Below the pieces are notes generated by a model. It saw only the letters and a list, made by a program, of their open reading frames with translations, was not told the DNA's origin and ran no database searches. A program made the translations under genes and the position numbers. 64,000 nt of DNA, taken from positions 2,356,001 through 2,420,000 of the forward strand of contig NZ_JACHNE010000001.1 in the NCBI RefSeq assembly GCF_014205255.1. Direction: 5' to 3'. Position 1 is the first letter of the stretch. Each line of letters begins with the position of its first letter. Shown one piece after another: positions 22,591-33,342 of this stretch. Source of the stretch: Streptomyces caelestis (lineage in GTDB: Bacteria > Actinomycetota > Actinomycetes > Streptomycetales > Streptomycetaceae).

Positions 22591-22887
22591 GGCGATCAAG
22601 GGTAGGTCGAGCGCTGCAGTTGTGAACAGTGGCGGCCCTACCTGCGGTTACTGGCCAGTCAGTTAGTACGTGGACTACTGTGCGCGAAGGAATACCCAAC
22701 TGTGTGACGCAGCGAACATCTCGCCGGGACCCCCTGTCGTAGAAGCCATACCGGCGGGTAACGTCCGGGCAGTCCAGTCGTGCTCTGCATTTCAACAAGT
22801 GAATGCTCGAGCACCTGCCCGAGCCTTGGATCGGACCGTCGCATCACACAACGTCGTGGCGCCGGCGCCCTATGAGGAGCAGCAGTC
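22591..22887. promoter_or_regulatory. Divergent intergenic region before the acyl-CoA ligase gene
   Basis: About 300 bases without a gene. It contains a perfect ten-base palindrome ACTGGCCAGT (22650-22659) followed closely by GTTAGTAC, in one of the less GC-rich stretches of the region, which could be an operator. No riboswitch or hairpin terminator is evident. Confidence 0.35.
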
Positions 22888-24684
22888 TTGCGCGAGTTCA
22901 GCCTTCCGGCTTTGTACGAGGTCCCTGCGGACGGCAATCTGACCGACATCGTCCGCAGAAACGCCGCGCAGCACCCGGACGTCGCCGTCATCGCCCGCAA
23001 GGTCGGCGGCACCTGGCAGGACGTGACGGCCACCGCCTTCCTCGCCGAGGTACGTACGGCCGCGAAGGGGCTGATCGCCGCCGGGGTCCAGCCGGGCGAC
23101 CGCGTGGGCCTGATGTCCCGCACCCGTTACGAGTGGACGCTGCTGGACTTCGCGATCTGGAGCGCGGGCGCGGTGACCGTGCCGGTGTACGAGACCAGTT
23201 CGCCGGAGCAGGTGCAGTGGATCCTCGGCGACTCGGGCGCGACCGCGTGCATCGTGGAGTCGGACGGTCACACGGCCGCCGTGGAGTCGGTGCGCGACCG
23301 GCTGCCGGCGCTCAAGCACGTGTGGCAGATCGAGGGCGGCGGCATCGACGAGCTGGGGCGGCTCGGGCAGGACGTCACGGACCAGACGGTCGAGGAGCGC
23401 GGCTCGATCGCCAAGGCCGACGACCCGGCGACCATCGTCTACACCTCGGGCACGACCGGCCGTCCCAAGGGCTGCGTGCTCACCCACCGCAGCTTCTTCG
23501 CCGAATGCGGCAACATCGTGGAACGGCTGCGTCCGCTGTTCCGCACGGGCGAGTGCTCGGTGCTGCTCTTCCTGCCGCTCGCGCACGTCTTCGGGCGGCT
23601 CGTGCAGATCGCGCCGATGATGGCGCCGATCAAGCTCGGCTGCGTCCCGGACATCAAGAACCTCACCGACGAGCTGGCCGCGTTCCGCCCGACGCTGATC
23701 CTCGGCGTACCGCGCGTCTTCGAGAAGGTCTACAACTCGGCGCGTGCCAAGGCCCAGGCCGACGGCAAGGGCAAGATCTTCGACAAGGCCGCCGACACCG
23801 CGATCGCCTACAGCCAGGCGCTGGACACCCCCTCGGGCCCCTCCCTCGGTCTGCGGATCAAGTACAAGACGTTCGACAAGCTCGTCTACAGCAAGCTCCG
23901 CACGGTCCTCGGCGGCAGGGGCGAGTACGCCATCTCCGGCGGTGCCCCGCTCGGCGAGCGCCTCGGCCACTTCTTCCGCGGCATCGGCTTCACGGTCCTG
24001 GAGGGCTACGGCCTGACCGAGTCCTGCGCGGCCACCGCGTTCAACCCCTGGGACCGGCAGAAGATCGGCACGGTCGGCCAGCCGCTGCCCGGCTCGGTGG
24101 TCCGGATCGCCGACGACGGCGAGGTGCTGCTGCACGGCGAGCACCTGTTCAAGGAGTACTGGAACAACCCCGGCGCGACCGCGGAGGCGCTGGCCGACGG
24201 CTGGTTCCACACCGGTGACATCGGCACCCTCGACGAGGACGGCTACCTCAGGATCACCGGCCGCAAGAAGGAGATCATCGTCACCGCGGGCGGCAAGAAC
24301 GTCGCCCCGGCCGTGATCGAGGACCGCATCCGGGCGCACGCGCTGGTCGCGGAGTGCATGGTGGTGGGCGACGGGCGGCCGTTCGTGGGCGCGCTGATCA
24401 CCATCGACGAGGAGTTCCTGGGCCGCTGGTGCGCGGACCACGGCAAGCCGGCGGGTTCCACCGCGGCGTCGCTGTGCGAGGACCCGGACCTGCTGGCCGC
24501 GATCCAGGCCGCGGTCGACGACGGCAACGCCGCGGTGTCGAAGGCGGAATCGGTGCGGAAGTTCCGCATTCTGTCCTCCCAGTTCACGGAGGAGTCGGGC
24601 CACCTGACCCCCTCACTGAAGCTGAAGCGGAACGTGGTGGCGAAGGACTACGCGCACGAGGTCGAGGCGATCTACGCGAAGTAG
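22888..24684 (+). CDS. Long-chain fatty acid-CoA ligase (AMP-forming)
   Basis: A 598-aa adenylate-forming enzyme activating fatty acids as acyl-AMP and then acyl-CoA. Seen: the AMP-binding P-loop YTSGTTGRPKG, the acyl-site EGYGLTES, the hinge-region GWFHTGDIG, and GRKKEIIVTAGGKNVAP with C-terminal TPSLKLKRN containing the conserved lysine. Both domains are intact and the length is usual for FadD15-like proteins. It starts with TTG at 22888, supported by GAGGAG nine bases upstream. It is convergent with the cholesterol oxidase gene at a distance of 13 bases. Confidence 0.94.
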   Translation: MREFSLPALYEVPADGNLTDIVRRNAAQHPDVAVIARKVGGTWQDVTATAFLAEVRTAAKGLIAAGVQPGDRVGLMSRTRYEWTLLDFAIWSAGAVTVPVYETSSPEQVQWILGDSGATACIVESDGHTAAVESVRDRLPALKHVWQIEGGGIDELGRLGQDVTDQTVEERGSIAKADDPATIVYTSGTTGRPKGCVLTHRSFFAECGNIVERLRPLFRTGECSVLLFLPLAHVFGRLVQIAPMMAPIKLGCVPDIKNLTDELAAFRPTLILGVPRVFEKVYNSARAKAQADGKGKIFDKAADTAIAYSQALDTPSGPSLGLRIKYKTFDKLVYSKLRTVLGGRGEYAISGGAPLGERLGHFFRGIGFTVLEGYGLTESCAATAFNPWDRQKIGTVGQPLPGSVVRIADDGEVLLHGEHLFKEYWNNPGATAEALADGWFHTGDIGTLDEDGYLRITGRKKEIIVTAGGKNVAPAVIEDRIRAHALVAECMVVGDGRPFVGALITIDEEFLGRWCADHGKPAGSTAASLCEDPDLLAAIQAAVDDGNAAVSKAESVRKFRILSSQFTEESGHLTPSLKLKRNVVAKDYAHEVEAIYAK

Positions 24685-24697
24685 CGTACGAGCGGCG

Positions 24698-26353
<1,656 letters not shown>

Positions 26354-26394
26354 TTATCTGGTTCCGCCTAGTGGGGTGCCGCTTGATCGTTGTG

Positions 26395-26446
26395 GGCGGG
26401 TGCGGGTTGTTCGTGGTTGATCGCGCAGTTCCCCGCGCCCCTGAGG
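26395..26446 (+). repeat. Dispersed intergenic repeat, short family, copy 2
   Basis: Shares GTGCGGGTTGTTCGTGG and the core GCAGTTCCCCGCGCCCCTG with copies at 18241 and 50291. It lies just past the 3' end of the mannosyltransferase gene. Confidence 0.85.
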
Positions 26447-26454
26447 GAAGACAC

Positions 26455-27597
26455 CTACAGCACGTTCTTGAGGTGCTCGGCGAGCAGGTCCCAGCGCCAC
26501 TTCTCCTCGACCCACTCGCGGCCCCGCTCGCCCATCCTGCGGCGCAGCTCGGCGTCTGCCAGGAGGGTGGTGATGCGGTCGGCTGCCTCCGCCGGCGAGC
26601 CGCCGCGGACCACCCAGCCCGTCTCGCCGTCGAGGACCGCGTCCGGTGCGCCGCCCGAGTCGCCGGCGACGACCGGGAGGCCCGTCGCGGAGGCCTCCAG
26701 GTAGACGATGCCGAGGCCCTCGACGTCGAGGCCGCCGCGGCGGGTCCGGCAGGGCATGGCGAAGACGTCACCGGCGCCGTAGTGGGCGGGCAGCTCCGCC
26801 CAGGGCACCGGGCCCGTGAAGCGGACGGAGCCGGCGACGCCCGTGTCGTGGGCGAGCTTGCGGAGATCCTTCTCGTACGGGCCGCCTCCGACGATCAGCA
26901 GCACGGCGTCCGGCTCGGCCGCGAGGATCCGCGGCATGGCCTGGATCAGGGTGTCCTGGCCCTTGCGCCGCACCAGCCGGGAGACGCACACCACCACCGG
27001 GCGGTCCGTCAGGCCGAGCCTTGCCCGGATCTCGTCGCCGCCCGACCCGGGGTGGAAGGTCTTCTCGTCCACGCCCGGCGGCAGCTGCGCCATCCGCGCG
27101 GCCGCCTGGGGGCTCAGCGCGCCGGCGATCCGGGAGCGTGTGTACTCGCCGAGGTAGGTGATCGTGTCCGTGGAGTCGCCGATCCGGCGCAGCAGCTGCC
27201 GGGCGGCGGGCAGCTGCGCCCAGCCGGCCTCGTGCCCGTGCGTGGTGGCCACCAGCCGTTCGGCGCCCGCGCTCCGCAGCGCGGGCGCCATCAGGCCGAG
27301 GGGGGCCGCCGCCCCGAACCACACCGACGTACACCCGTGCTCCCGCAGCAGCCCGACGGCCCGCCGGGTGACGCCCGGCGTCGGCAGCAGCATGGTCGTA
27401 CGGTCCCGTACGACGGTGAAGGGCTGCTCCGCGTCGAAGGCGGCGGTCGCCTCCACGCCCTCCCGGCTCCGCTTCCAGGTCGACGCGTAGACGACCAGCC
27501 GCTGTGGGTCCAGCCGCAGCGCCATGTTGTGCAGAAACGCCTGGATGCCGCCCGGCCGGGGTGGGAAATCGTTCGTCACGATCAGGGTCTTGCGCAC
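26455..27597 (-). CDS. pimB: GT4 mannosyltransferase, PimB' type
   Basis: A 380-aa retaining GT-B glycosyltransferase. It closely follows the mycobacterial/corynebacterial PimB' sequence along its length, from VTNDFPPRPGGIQ through STHGHE-like ATTHGHEAGW, VCVSRLVRRKGQDTL, CRTRRGGLDVEGLGIVYLEA to the C-terminal REWVEEKWRWD. That enzyme transfers mannose from GDP-mannose to phosphatidylinositol monomannoside on the cytoplasmic membrane face, giving the dimannoside. A GT87-like polyprenyl-sugar transferase gene is divergent from it, fitting a shared role in mannolipid or glycan assembly. Confidence 0.85.
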   Translation of the reverse strand: MRKTLIVTNDFPPRPGGIQAFLHNMALRLDPQRLVVYASTWKRSREGVEATAAFDAEQPFTVVRDRTTMLLPTPGVTRRAVGLLREHGCTSVWFGAAAPLGLMAPALRSAGAERLVATTHGHEAGWAQLPAARQLLRRIGDSTDTITYLGEYTRSRIAGALSPQAAARMAQLPPGVDEKTFHPGSGGDEIRARLGLTDRPVVVCVSRLVRRKGQDTLIQAMPRILAAEPDAVLLIVGGGPYEKDLRKLAHDTGVAGSVRFTGPVPWAELPAHYGAGDVFAMPCRTRRGGLDVEGLGIVYLEASATGLPVVAGDSGGAPDAVLDGETGWVVRGGSPAEAADRITTLLADAELRRRMGERGREWVEEKWRWDLLAEHLKNVL

Positions 27598-27714
27598 GCC
27601 GCCGACCCTACCGAACCGCCCTCACGGCCGAACGCGCCGGCGGGTGTGGCACGCTCACAGCTGTCGGGGACATCATGGCCTCCTCGATACGGCACGCGGA
27701 CGGGCAGGGATCAG

Positions 27715-28950
27715 GTGAGGACGACGGGCGCGAGGCGGTCCCTGGCATGTCTGCTGGTGGTCTGGTGTCTCACGAGGCTGGTGCTGCTGCTGTTCGTGCT
27801 GAAGGTGTACGTCTTCCCGGGCCCGGACGTGACGAGCGACGTGTCCGTGATCTATCAGGGCTGGTACGACGTCCTGCGCACCGGAACGTTCCCGCAGGAC
27901 GACGTCACCTGGCAGTACCCGCCCGCCGCCGCCCTGGCGATCCTCTCCCCCGGCCTGCTGCCCTTCCTGCCCTACGCGACCGCGTTCTACGTGCTGGTCT
28001 GCGTCACCGACCTGGCCGTCCTGGCCCTGCTGGCGTACGCCGGCCGGCGCCACGGCAGGTCGCTGCGCGGCGCCTGGGTGTGGGTGGCGGGCGTGCCGCT
28101 GCTGGGGCCGACCGTGTACGCGCGCTACGACGTGATGGTCACGGCGGTGGCCGTGGCGGCGCTGCTCGTGAGTGCCCGGCATCCCAGGGCGATGGGAGCG
28201 TTGGCCGCGTTCGGGACGTTGCTGAAGGTCTGGCCGGTGATGCTCCTGCTGGCTGCCCGCCGACGGGCCTCGTGGGTGTCGGCCGTGGTGACGGGCATCG
28301 TGGTGACGGGTGTGTTCGCCCTGGCCATGCCAGGGGCGTTCGCCTTCCTGACCTTCCAGCGGGACCGGGGCACCGAGGTGGAGTCGCTGGGCGCGCTGGT
28401 CTTCCACGTCGCCCGGCACTTCGGCTGGGAGGGCGAGGTGCGGCTGAACTACGGCTCGATCGAGTTCCTCGGGCCGTACGTGAGCGAGGTGAGCACGGGC
28501 GCGCTGTTCCTGACGGGAGCGGCCTTCGGCTGGCTGGTGCTGTGGCGGCTGCTGGCCCGGCGCTTCGAGGAGCACACGCTCGCCGACGCGGCCTTCGTGG
28601 CGGTGCTGATGTTCACCACCACCAGCCGGGTGATCAGCCCGCAGTACATGGTGTGGCTGGTCGGACTGGCCGCGGTCTGCCTGTACTTCCCCGGGAGCCG
28701 GATGCGGCTGCCGGTCGGGCTGGTGCTGGTGGCGTGCTTCGTGACGGTGCTGGAATTCCCGCTCTACTTCGCCAGCGTGGTGGCCAGTGACGGCCTCGGG
28801 CTGACCCTGCTGTTCCTGCGCAACGGCCTTCTGGTGGCCGCCGCGCTCCTCGCGGCCCGCGCCCTGTGGCGCGCGACGGTGCCGCGCACGGTCCCCGCTC
28901 CCCTGCCCGCTCAGCCCACCCGCACCGACGAGACCCCGGTCTCCACCTGA
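27715..28950 (+). CDS. Polytopic membrane glycosyltransferase, GT87-like (DUF2029)
   Basis: A 411-aa protein with about ten hydrophobic segments. An early luminal loop with acidic residues (PGPDVTSDVSVIYQGWYDVL) and the YPPAAAL motif are characteristic of GT-C mannosyltransferases that use polyprenyl-phosphate sugars on the outer membrane face. Start is GTG at 27715 with AGGGA a few bases upstream; the reading frame is open far upstream but that region is antisense to pimB. Its 3' end overlaps the convergent MATE gene by 40 bases. The acceptor is unknown; phosphatidylinositol mannosides or cell-wall glycans are plausible. Confidence 0.8.
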   Translation: MRTTGARRSLACLLVVWCLTRLVLLLFVLKVYVFPGPDVTSDVSVIYQGWYDVLRTGTFPQDDVTWQYPPAAALAILSPGLLPFLPYATAFYVLVCVTDLAVLALLAYAGRRHGRSLRGAWVWVAGVPLLGPTVYARYDVMVTAVAVAALLVSARHPRAMGALAAFGTLLKVWPVMLLLAARRRASWVSAVVTGIVVTGVFALAMPGAFAFLTFQRDRGTEVESLGALVFHVARHFGWEGEVRLNYGSIEFLGPYVSEVSTGALFLTGAAFGWLVLWRLLARRFEEHTLADAAFVAVLMFTTTSRVISPQYMVWLVGLAAVCLYFPGSRMRLPVGLVLVACFVTVLEFPLYFASVVASDGLGLTLLFLRNGLLVAAALLAARALWRATVPRTVPAPLPAQPTRTDETPVST

Positions 28951-30233
28951 GCCGGGGACCGCCGGAACAGCACGCCCGCCAGCCCGCACTGCACCGCCGT
29001 CGCCACCGCCAGCGCGAGGCACACCCCGGGCAGTGCGAACCCCGTCAGGCCGTACGCGAGCGGCAGCTGGACAGCCGTCCCGAGCACGGTCACACGCAGC
29101 AGCTCCGGGGCGCTCCCGCTGCCCTCGAAGACCCCGCCGAGCGCGATGAGGCAGGCCATCAGCAGCAGATAGGGCCCGACGCAGCGCAGGAAGAGCACGC
29201 CCTCGCCCGCGACCCCGGGTCCGGCGCCGAAGGCGGCCATGAGCCACGGGGCGGTGACGGCCAGCAGTACGGCCGCGGCAAGGCCGATCGCTCCGGAGAC
29301 CAGCACGGCCTGCCGCCCGATCTCCCGCCGCGCGTCCCTGCCCTCACCCCGGGTGTGCGCGGTGTGGATGGACGCGGCCTGGCGGACGGCGTAGAAGGCC
29401 ATGGTCGCCACGTACATGACCTTGTAGGCGACCGAGTACGCGGCCACCGCCGTCACCCCGAGCCGCGCCACGATCGCGACCAGGACCAGGGCACCCGTCT
29501 GCCGCACGGTGAAGTCGGCGGACATGGGCAGGCCGGTCGTCAGGGTCCGGCGCAGGGAGACGGCCAGGGGCTCGGCCGGTGCCGCGCCGCGGGCGCTCCG
29601 CAGCAGGGTGTTGCGCCGGACCGCGACGAGTCCGGCCCCGAGCGCCACGGACCGGCACAGCACCGTGGCGGCGGCCGCGCCCCGGACGCCGTAGAGGTGG
29701 ATGAGGAAGGGGTCGAGGGCCAGGATCAGGCCGTTGGACAGCAGGGCGAGTCGCAGCGGGGTTCTGGTGTCGCCGGTGCCCTTGAGGATGCCGTCGACGA
29801 GTTGCTGGGCGAAGAAGACGGCCATGCCGGGCATGGAGAGCGCGAAGTAGGCGACGGCGAGCGGGAGGGCGGCGCCGTCGGCCCCGCCGAGCACCAGCCG
29901 GGCCAGCGGTTCGCGTCCCAGCAGGCCGCCCGCCACCACCGGGGGCGTCACCACAGCCCACAGCGCCCAGCCGCCGCGCACGGCCGCCCGTACGGCGGCG
30001 GGGTCGCGGGCGCCGCGGGCGTGTGCGACCAGCACGGTCGTGCCGGAGCCGAAGACCAGGGCGACGCCGAGCAGCACGTTCTCCGTGGTGGTCGCCACGG
30101 CCACGGCGGCCACGGCCGGGCCGCCCAGCCGGGCGACCCAGACGGTGTTGATGATCCCGGCGGCGACGGACGCGAGGAGCGAGAAGTAGACGGGGCGAGC
30201 GAGCTGGAGGAGTTGCTTGCGGTGGGCGTTCAC
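28911..30233 (-). CDS. MATE-family multidrug/cation efflux transporter
   Basis: A 440-aa protein with about twelve transmembrane helices in two homologous halves, as expected of MATE (NorM/DinF) exporters that use ion gradients to expel drugs or metabolites. Each half begins with a helix of the LLQLARPVYFSLL / RTLTTGLPMSADFTV kind. GTG start at 30233 has GGGGGA eight bases upstream. It is divergent from a PadR-type repressor gene with a repeated operator between, a typical locally controlled exporter unit. Confidence 0.9.
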   Translation of the reverse strand: MNAHRKQLLQLARPVYFSLLASVAAGIINTVWVARLGGPAVAAVAVATTTENVLLGVALVFGSGTTVLVAHARGARDPAAVRAAVRGGWALWAVVTPPVVAGGLLGREPLARLVLGGADGAALPLAVAYFALSMPGMAVFFAQQLVDGILKGTGDTRTPLRLALLSNGLILALDPFLIHLYGVRGAAAATVLCRSVALGAGLVAVRRNTLLRSARGAAPAEPLAVSLRRTLTTGLPMSADFTVRQTGALVLVAIVARLGVTAVAAYSVAYKVMYVATMAFYAVRQAASIHTAHTRGEGRDARREIGRQAVLVSGAIGLAAAVLLAVTAPWLMAAFGAGPGVAGEGVLFLRCVGPYLLLMACLIALGGVFEGSGSAPELLRVTVLGTAVQLPLAYGLTGFALPGVCLALAVATAVQCGLAGVLFRRSPAQVETGVSSVRVG

Positions 30234-30255
30234 GGTGACTGTCCCCCTGAGGATG

Positions 30256-30285
30256 CCTCGATTCGAGGTAGCTCGATAAGAGGTA
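30256..30285. promoter_or_regulatory. Candidate PadR operator: tandem 15-base repeat
   Basis: CCTCGATTCGAGGTA (30256-30270) is followed directly by GCTCGATAAGAGGTA (30271-30285), 12 of 15 positions identical. The first copy is itself a perfect palindrome (CCTCGA-T-TCGAGG). A -10-like TAACAT follows. The array sits between the divergent MATE and padR genes, as expected for an autoregulated repressor. Confidence 0.6.
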
Positions 30286-30317
30286 ACATAGGGACTCACG
30301 CACCCGCAAGGAGGACC

Positions 30318-30848
30318 ATGCTGGAGCTGTCGATCCTGGGCTTCCTGGCCGAGGAGCCGCTGCACGGCTATGAGCTCAAGGAGCGGATCAAGGCGCTGAC
30401 CGGCCATGTCCGGCCGGTGAGCGACGGCGCGCTCTACCCGGCGATCACGCGCCTGGTCGGGGCGGGCCTGCTCGACCAGCACACCGAGCCGGGCGCGAGC
30501 GCGGCCCCGCGCCGGATCCTCGCCCTCACCGGCAAGGGCCGCGAGGAACTGCTGGAGCGACTGCGCCGTCCGAAGCAGACCGAGATCACCGACCAGGTCC
30601 GCTTCAACACGGTCCTGGCGTTCCTGCGCCACCTGCCCGACCGGCACGAGCAGGCCGCGGTGCTGCGCCGTCGGCTGGACTTCCTTCAAACCCCGACGAG
30701 CTTCTTCTACGAGTCCGGCAAGCCGGTCCGCGCCGAGGAGACGGACGACCTGTTCCGCCAGGGCATCCTGCGGGTCGCCCGGGCGACGGGCGAGGCGGAA
30801 CGAGCCTGGCTGCGGGAGGCCGTCGCCCTGCTCGAACAGCCGGGTTGA
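30318..30848 (+). CDS. PadR-family transcriptional regulator
   Basis: A 176-aa regulator. The N-terminal winged helix begins MLELSILGFLAEEPLHGYELKE with the PadR signature GALYPAITRL and the wing around RRILALTGKGREEL; the C-terminal ~80 residues form the helical PadR_C (Vir_act_alpha_C) dimerisation segment. AAGGAGG lies immediately upstream of the ATG. It probably represses the divergent MATE exporter and itself through the tandem repeats between them, with an exported compound as inducer. Confidence 0.9.
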   Translation: MLELSILGFLAEEPLHGYELKERIKALTGHVRPVSDGALYPAITRLVGAGLLDQHTEPGASAAPRRILALTGKGREELLERLRRPKQTEITDQVRFNTVLAFLRHLPDRHEQAAVLRRRLDFLQTPTSFFYESGKPVRAEETDDLFRQGILRVARATGEAERAWLREAVALLEQPG

Positions 30849-30881
30849 GACCCCGGACTGTCCGTCCGGGGCACGCCCCGG

Positions 30882-32066
30882 TCAGCCCAGCCGATCCCGC
30901 AGATAGCCCCGCCACTCCTCCGTGAAGGCCTCCGGCGTCGTCCCCAGCACCTCGCGCATGGCCTCCTCCACCGCCCCGGCCCGCTTCCGGTGCTCCCCGA
31001 CGGCTCGGTAGAACTCGCCCAGCCGGGCCTCGCCCCAGCGGTCGGCGATCAGCCGGCACGCCGTCCAGCCGCTCTCGTAGGCCCGGGCCAGGCGGCTCGC
31101 GTCGCCGGTGAAGCCGAAGTCCTCGTCGTCGGGGAGGGCGGACGGGATCTGGCCCCGGGTCACCGCGCGGGACAGTTCGGGCGCGGCCTCGCGCGGTGTG
31201 CGGCCGGCGGTCCGGTAGCCGACCCAGTCGGCGTAGCCCTCGGACAGCCAGAGCGGTGTGGCGGGGGTGGTGTGGGCGCGGGTGGCGACATGGGTGGTCT
31301 CGTGGGTGACGACGACCTGCTCGCCGACGGTGCCGAGGAGGGCGAACGCGTCCGGGTTGACGATGACGCGGTCCGCGGGCGCCCGCGCCGGTGCGCCCGT
31401 CTCGCCGGTGGTGACCGCCGCGATCCCGCGGTAGGAGGAGGCGGGCGCGCCGAGCAGCGCTGCCATCCCCTCCAGTGACCTCGGTACGAGCAGCACGACG
31501 CGCCGCCCCCAGTCCGTGCCCCACGCCTCCGACACCGCGGGCACCGCACGGTCGGCCAGGTCCGCGAAGCCGCGCAGCGACCGGCCGGACTGCCCGACGC
31601 CGAGGACCAGGCTGCGCTCGCCCCGGACGACCTGGACGGGCCCCTGGTCCCAGAGCTGCTGGGCGGACTTCCTCGCGGGCCGGTCGGCGTCGACGGACCA
31701 CTGCCCGTCCGCCTCGCGGCTGAGCCGCAGGGTGCGGCCTGCGGTGACCGGGGCCCGGTCGTAGCCCGCGACGCGGTAACGCAGTTCGGCGTCGGCGGTG
31801 GCCGTGTCGCCCGTGCGGTGCAGGCCGGTCACGCGGTACGACCAGCCGGCCAGGGGCAGCGCGCGTAGGTGGGCGTAATCCGCTCCCGTACCGGTGCGCG
31901 CGTAGGCCCGCTCGTCGTGGTCGAGGACCGCGGCGGCCCGCCGGTCGAGGAGCCGCTGGACGTCGGCCGTGGCGCTGTCGGCGGCGGGCCGGCCCCCGCA
32001 TCCGGTCAGGAAGACGAGCAGCACAACGAGCGCCACCACCGGGGACCCCGACCTTCGACCAGCCAC
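30882..32066 (-). CDS. Lipoprotein zinc metallopeptidase (MA clan, basic secretory/M1-like)
   Basis: A 394-aa predicted lipoprotein: a hydrophobic signal (residues 6-21) ends in the lipobox LTGC with Cys23. After an NTF2-like region (about residues 30-130) comes a gluzincin peptidase part with HETTH as the HExxH zinc motif and a downstream Glu in LSEGYADWVGY. It is therefore a surface-anchored metallopeptidase, with no substrate evidence. It is 33 bases from the NlpC/P60 gene on the same strand and may be co-transcribed with it, fitting a role at the cell envelope. Confidence 0.85.
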   Translation of the reverse strand: MAGRRSGSPVVALVVLLVFLTGCGGRPAADSATADVQRLLDRRAAAVLDHDERAYARTGTGADYAHLRALPLAGWSYRVTGLHRTGDTATADAELRYRVAGYDRAPVTAGRTLRLSREADGQWSVDADRPARKSAQQLWDQGPVQVVRGERSLVLGVGQSGRSLRGFADLADRAVPAVSEAWGTDWGRRVVLLVPRSLEGMAALLGAPASSYRGIAAVTTGETGAPARAPADRVIVNPDAFALLGTVGEQVVVTHETTHVATRAHTTPATPLWLSEGYADWVGYRTAGRTPREAAPELSRAVTRGQIPSALPDDEDFGFTGDASRLARAYESGWTACRLIADRWGEARLGEFYRAVGEHRKRAGAVEEAMREVLGTTPEAFTEEWRGYLRDRLG

Positions 32067-32099
32067 GTTCCCGATCGTACGGGCGCCGGGCCGCGCGGG

Positions 32100-33113
32100 T
32101 CAGACCCTGGTGACCGACGAGACCGGCATCATCCCGACCGGGTCGTAGCGCACGGGTGCGCCGGGGTAGGGCGCGTGGATGACCTGGCCGTTGCCCATGT
32201 ACATCCCGACATGGCTGGCGTCGGACCGGTAGACGACAAGGTCACCGGGGCGCGCCTCGGACAGCGGGACCTGCCGCCCGGCGTACCGCTGGGCCTGCGA
32301 GGTGCGCGGCAGCGAGACCCCGGCCTGCGCGTACGACCACTGCATCAGGCCCGAACAGTCGAAGCCGGAGGGGCCGTTGGCGCCCCAGATGTAGGGCTTG
32401 CCGAGCGCGCTGCGGGCGGCGGCGACGGCGGCGGCTCCGCGTCCCGAGGCGGCGGTGGCGCCGCCGAGGTCGAGGAGGCCGTCGCGGCCGGAGCGGGAGG
32501 CCCGGTCATAGGCGTCGCGCTCGGTGTCCGGAAGGGAGTTGAGCAGCCGCCGGGCTGTCGCGAGCTTCCGCTCGACGGTCTTCTTGTGGGCGGCGACGGC
32601 CTTGCGGCTCTCCTCGAGTTCGCGGAGCTTGCCCGCGGCCTCCTCGCGGTCCTGGGCGAGTTCGCGCATGGCCTCCTGAAGCTCCTTCAGCTCACCGGCC
32701 CGGTGGGCCGTGACGCGGTCCAGCCGGGAGGCCTTGTCGAGGTAGTCGTCCGGGTCGTCGGAGAACAGCAGGGCGAGGGACGGGTCGATGCCGCCCGAGC
32801 GGTACTGGGCTCCGGCGAGCGAACCGAGCGACTCGCGCATGGAGTTGACGCGCTGCTGCTGCCGGGCGACCCGGTCCCGGACGATGCCGATCTCGTCGCG
32901 CAGCGCGTCGGCGCGCTCGTCGGCCTCGTTGTAGGCCTCGGTCGCCTTCTCGGCCTGCGCGTAGAGGCGGTCCATCTTGGCCCGGGTGTCGTCGTACGGT
33001 GCGGCCACGGCCGGTACCGCGCCCAGGGCGGCGGCCGTGACGGAAAGGAAGCTGACCGCGGCACTGGCGCCCCGGTCGAACCCGGACGGTGCAAGGCGGC
33101 GATGGGACCCCAC
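32100..33113 (-). CDS. Secreted NlpC/P60 peptidoglycan hydrolase
   Basis: A 337-aa secreted protein. The signal peptide ends near AVPAVAA (about residue 37). A long coiled coil (about residues 40-190) precedes the NlpC/P60 papain-like domain: catalytic Cys in FDCSGLMQW, His in ASHVGMYMGNG and third polar residue in VIHAPYPG. It is expected to cut D-Glu-diaminopimelate bonds in peptidoglycan stems, with the coiled coil controlling access as in RipA/FtsX-linked hydrolases. GTG at 33113 is chosen by its match to the paralogue start and an upstream AAGGAG. It is a tandem paralogue of the next gene. Confidence 0.9.
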   Translation of the reverse strand: MGSHRRLAPSGFDRGASAAVSFLSVTAAALGAVPAVAAPYDDTRAKMDRLYAQAEKATEAYNEADERADALRDEIGIVRDRVARQQQRVNSMRESLGSLAGAQYRSGGIDPSLALLFSDDPDDYLDKASRLDRVTAHRAGELKELQEAMRELAQDREEAAGKLRELEESRKAVAAHKKTVERKLATARRLLNSLPDTERDAYDRASRSGRDGLLDLGGATAASGRGAAAVAAARSALGKPYIWGANGPSGFDCSGLMQWSYAQAGVSLPRTSQAQRYAGRQVPLSEARPGDLVVYRSDASHVGMYMGNGQVIHAPYPGAPVRYDPVGMMPVSSVTRV

Positions 33114-33212
33114 GGGAAGCCGCTCTCCTTCCGCTGGCGGACTAGGAAACGCGGCAGACAGTAGCCCCGCGACGGGAGTCCGCCAACGACCATCCGTGGG
33201 TATGCGGCACGA

Positions 33213-33246
33213 CGCCCCGCCACTGACGCAGGTCACTGGCGGGGCG
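33213..33246. terminator. Hairpin between the two NlpC/P60 genes
   Basis: A 15-base stem with one mismatch (33213-33227 with 33232-33246) and a four-base loop. It lies about 100 bases after the stop of the upstream NlpC/P60 gene and before the start of the second on the same strand, so it probably ends the first transcript. Confidence 0.65.
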
Positions 33247-33342
33247 TGGGCTCAGTCGAAGCTGGCGCGATTCGCCCGAACGGCGGAACGATGTCCTGAT
33301 CTTGAAGACGCCGGGGGCCGGCCGGGGTCGTCGTGCCGAACG

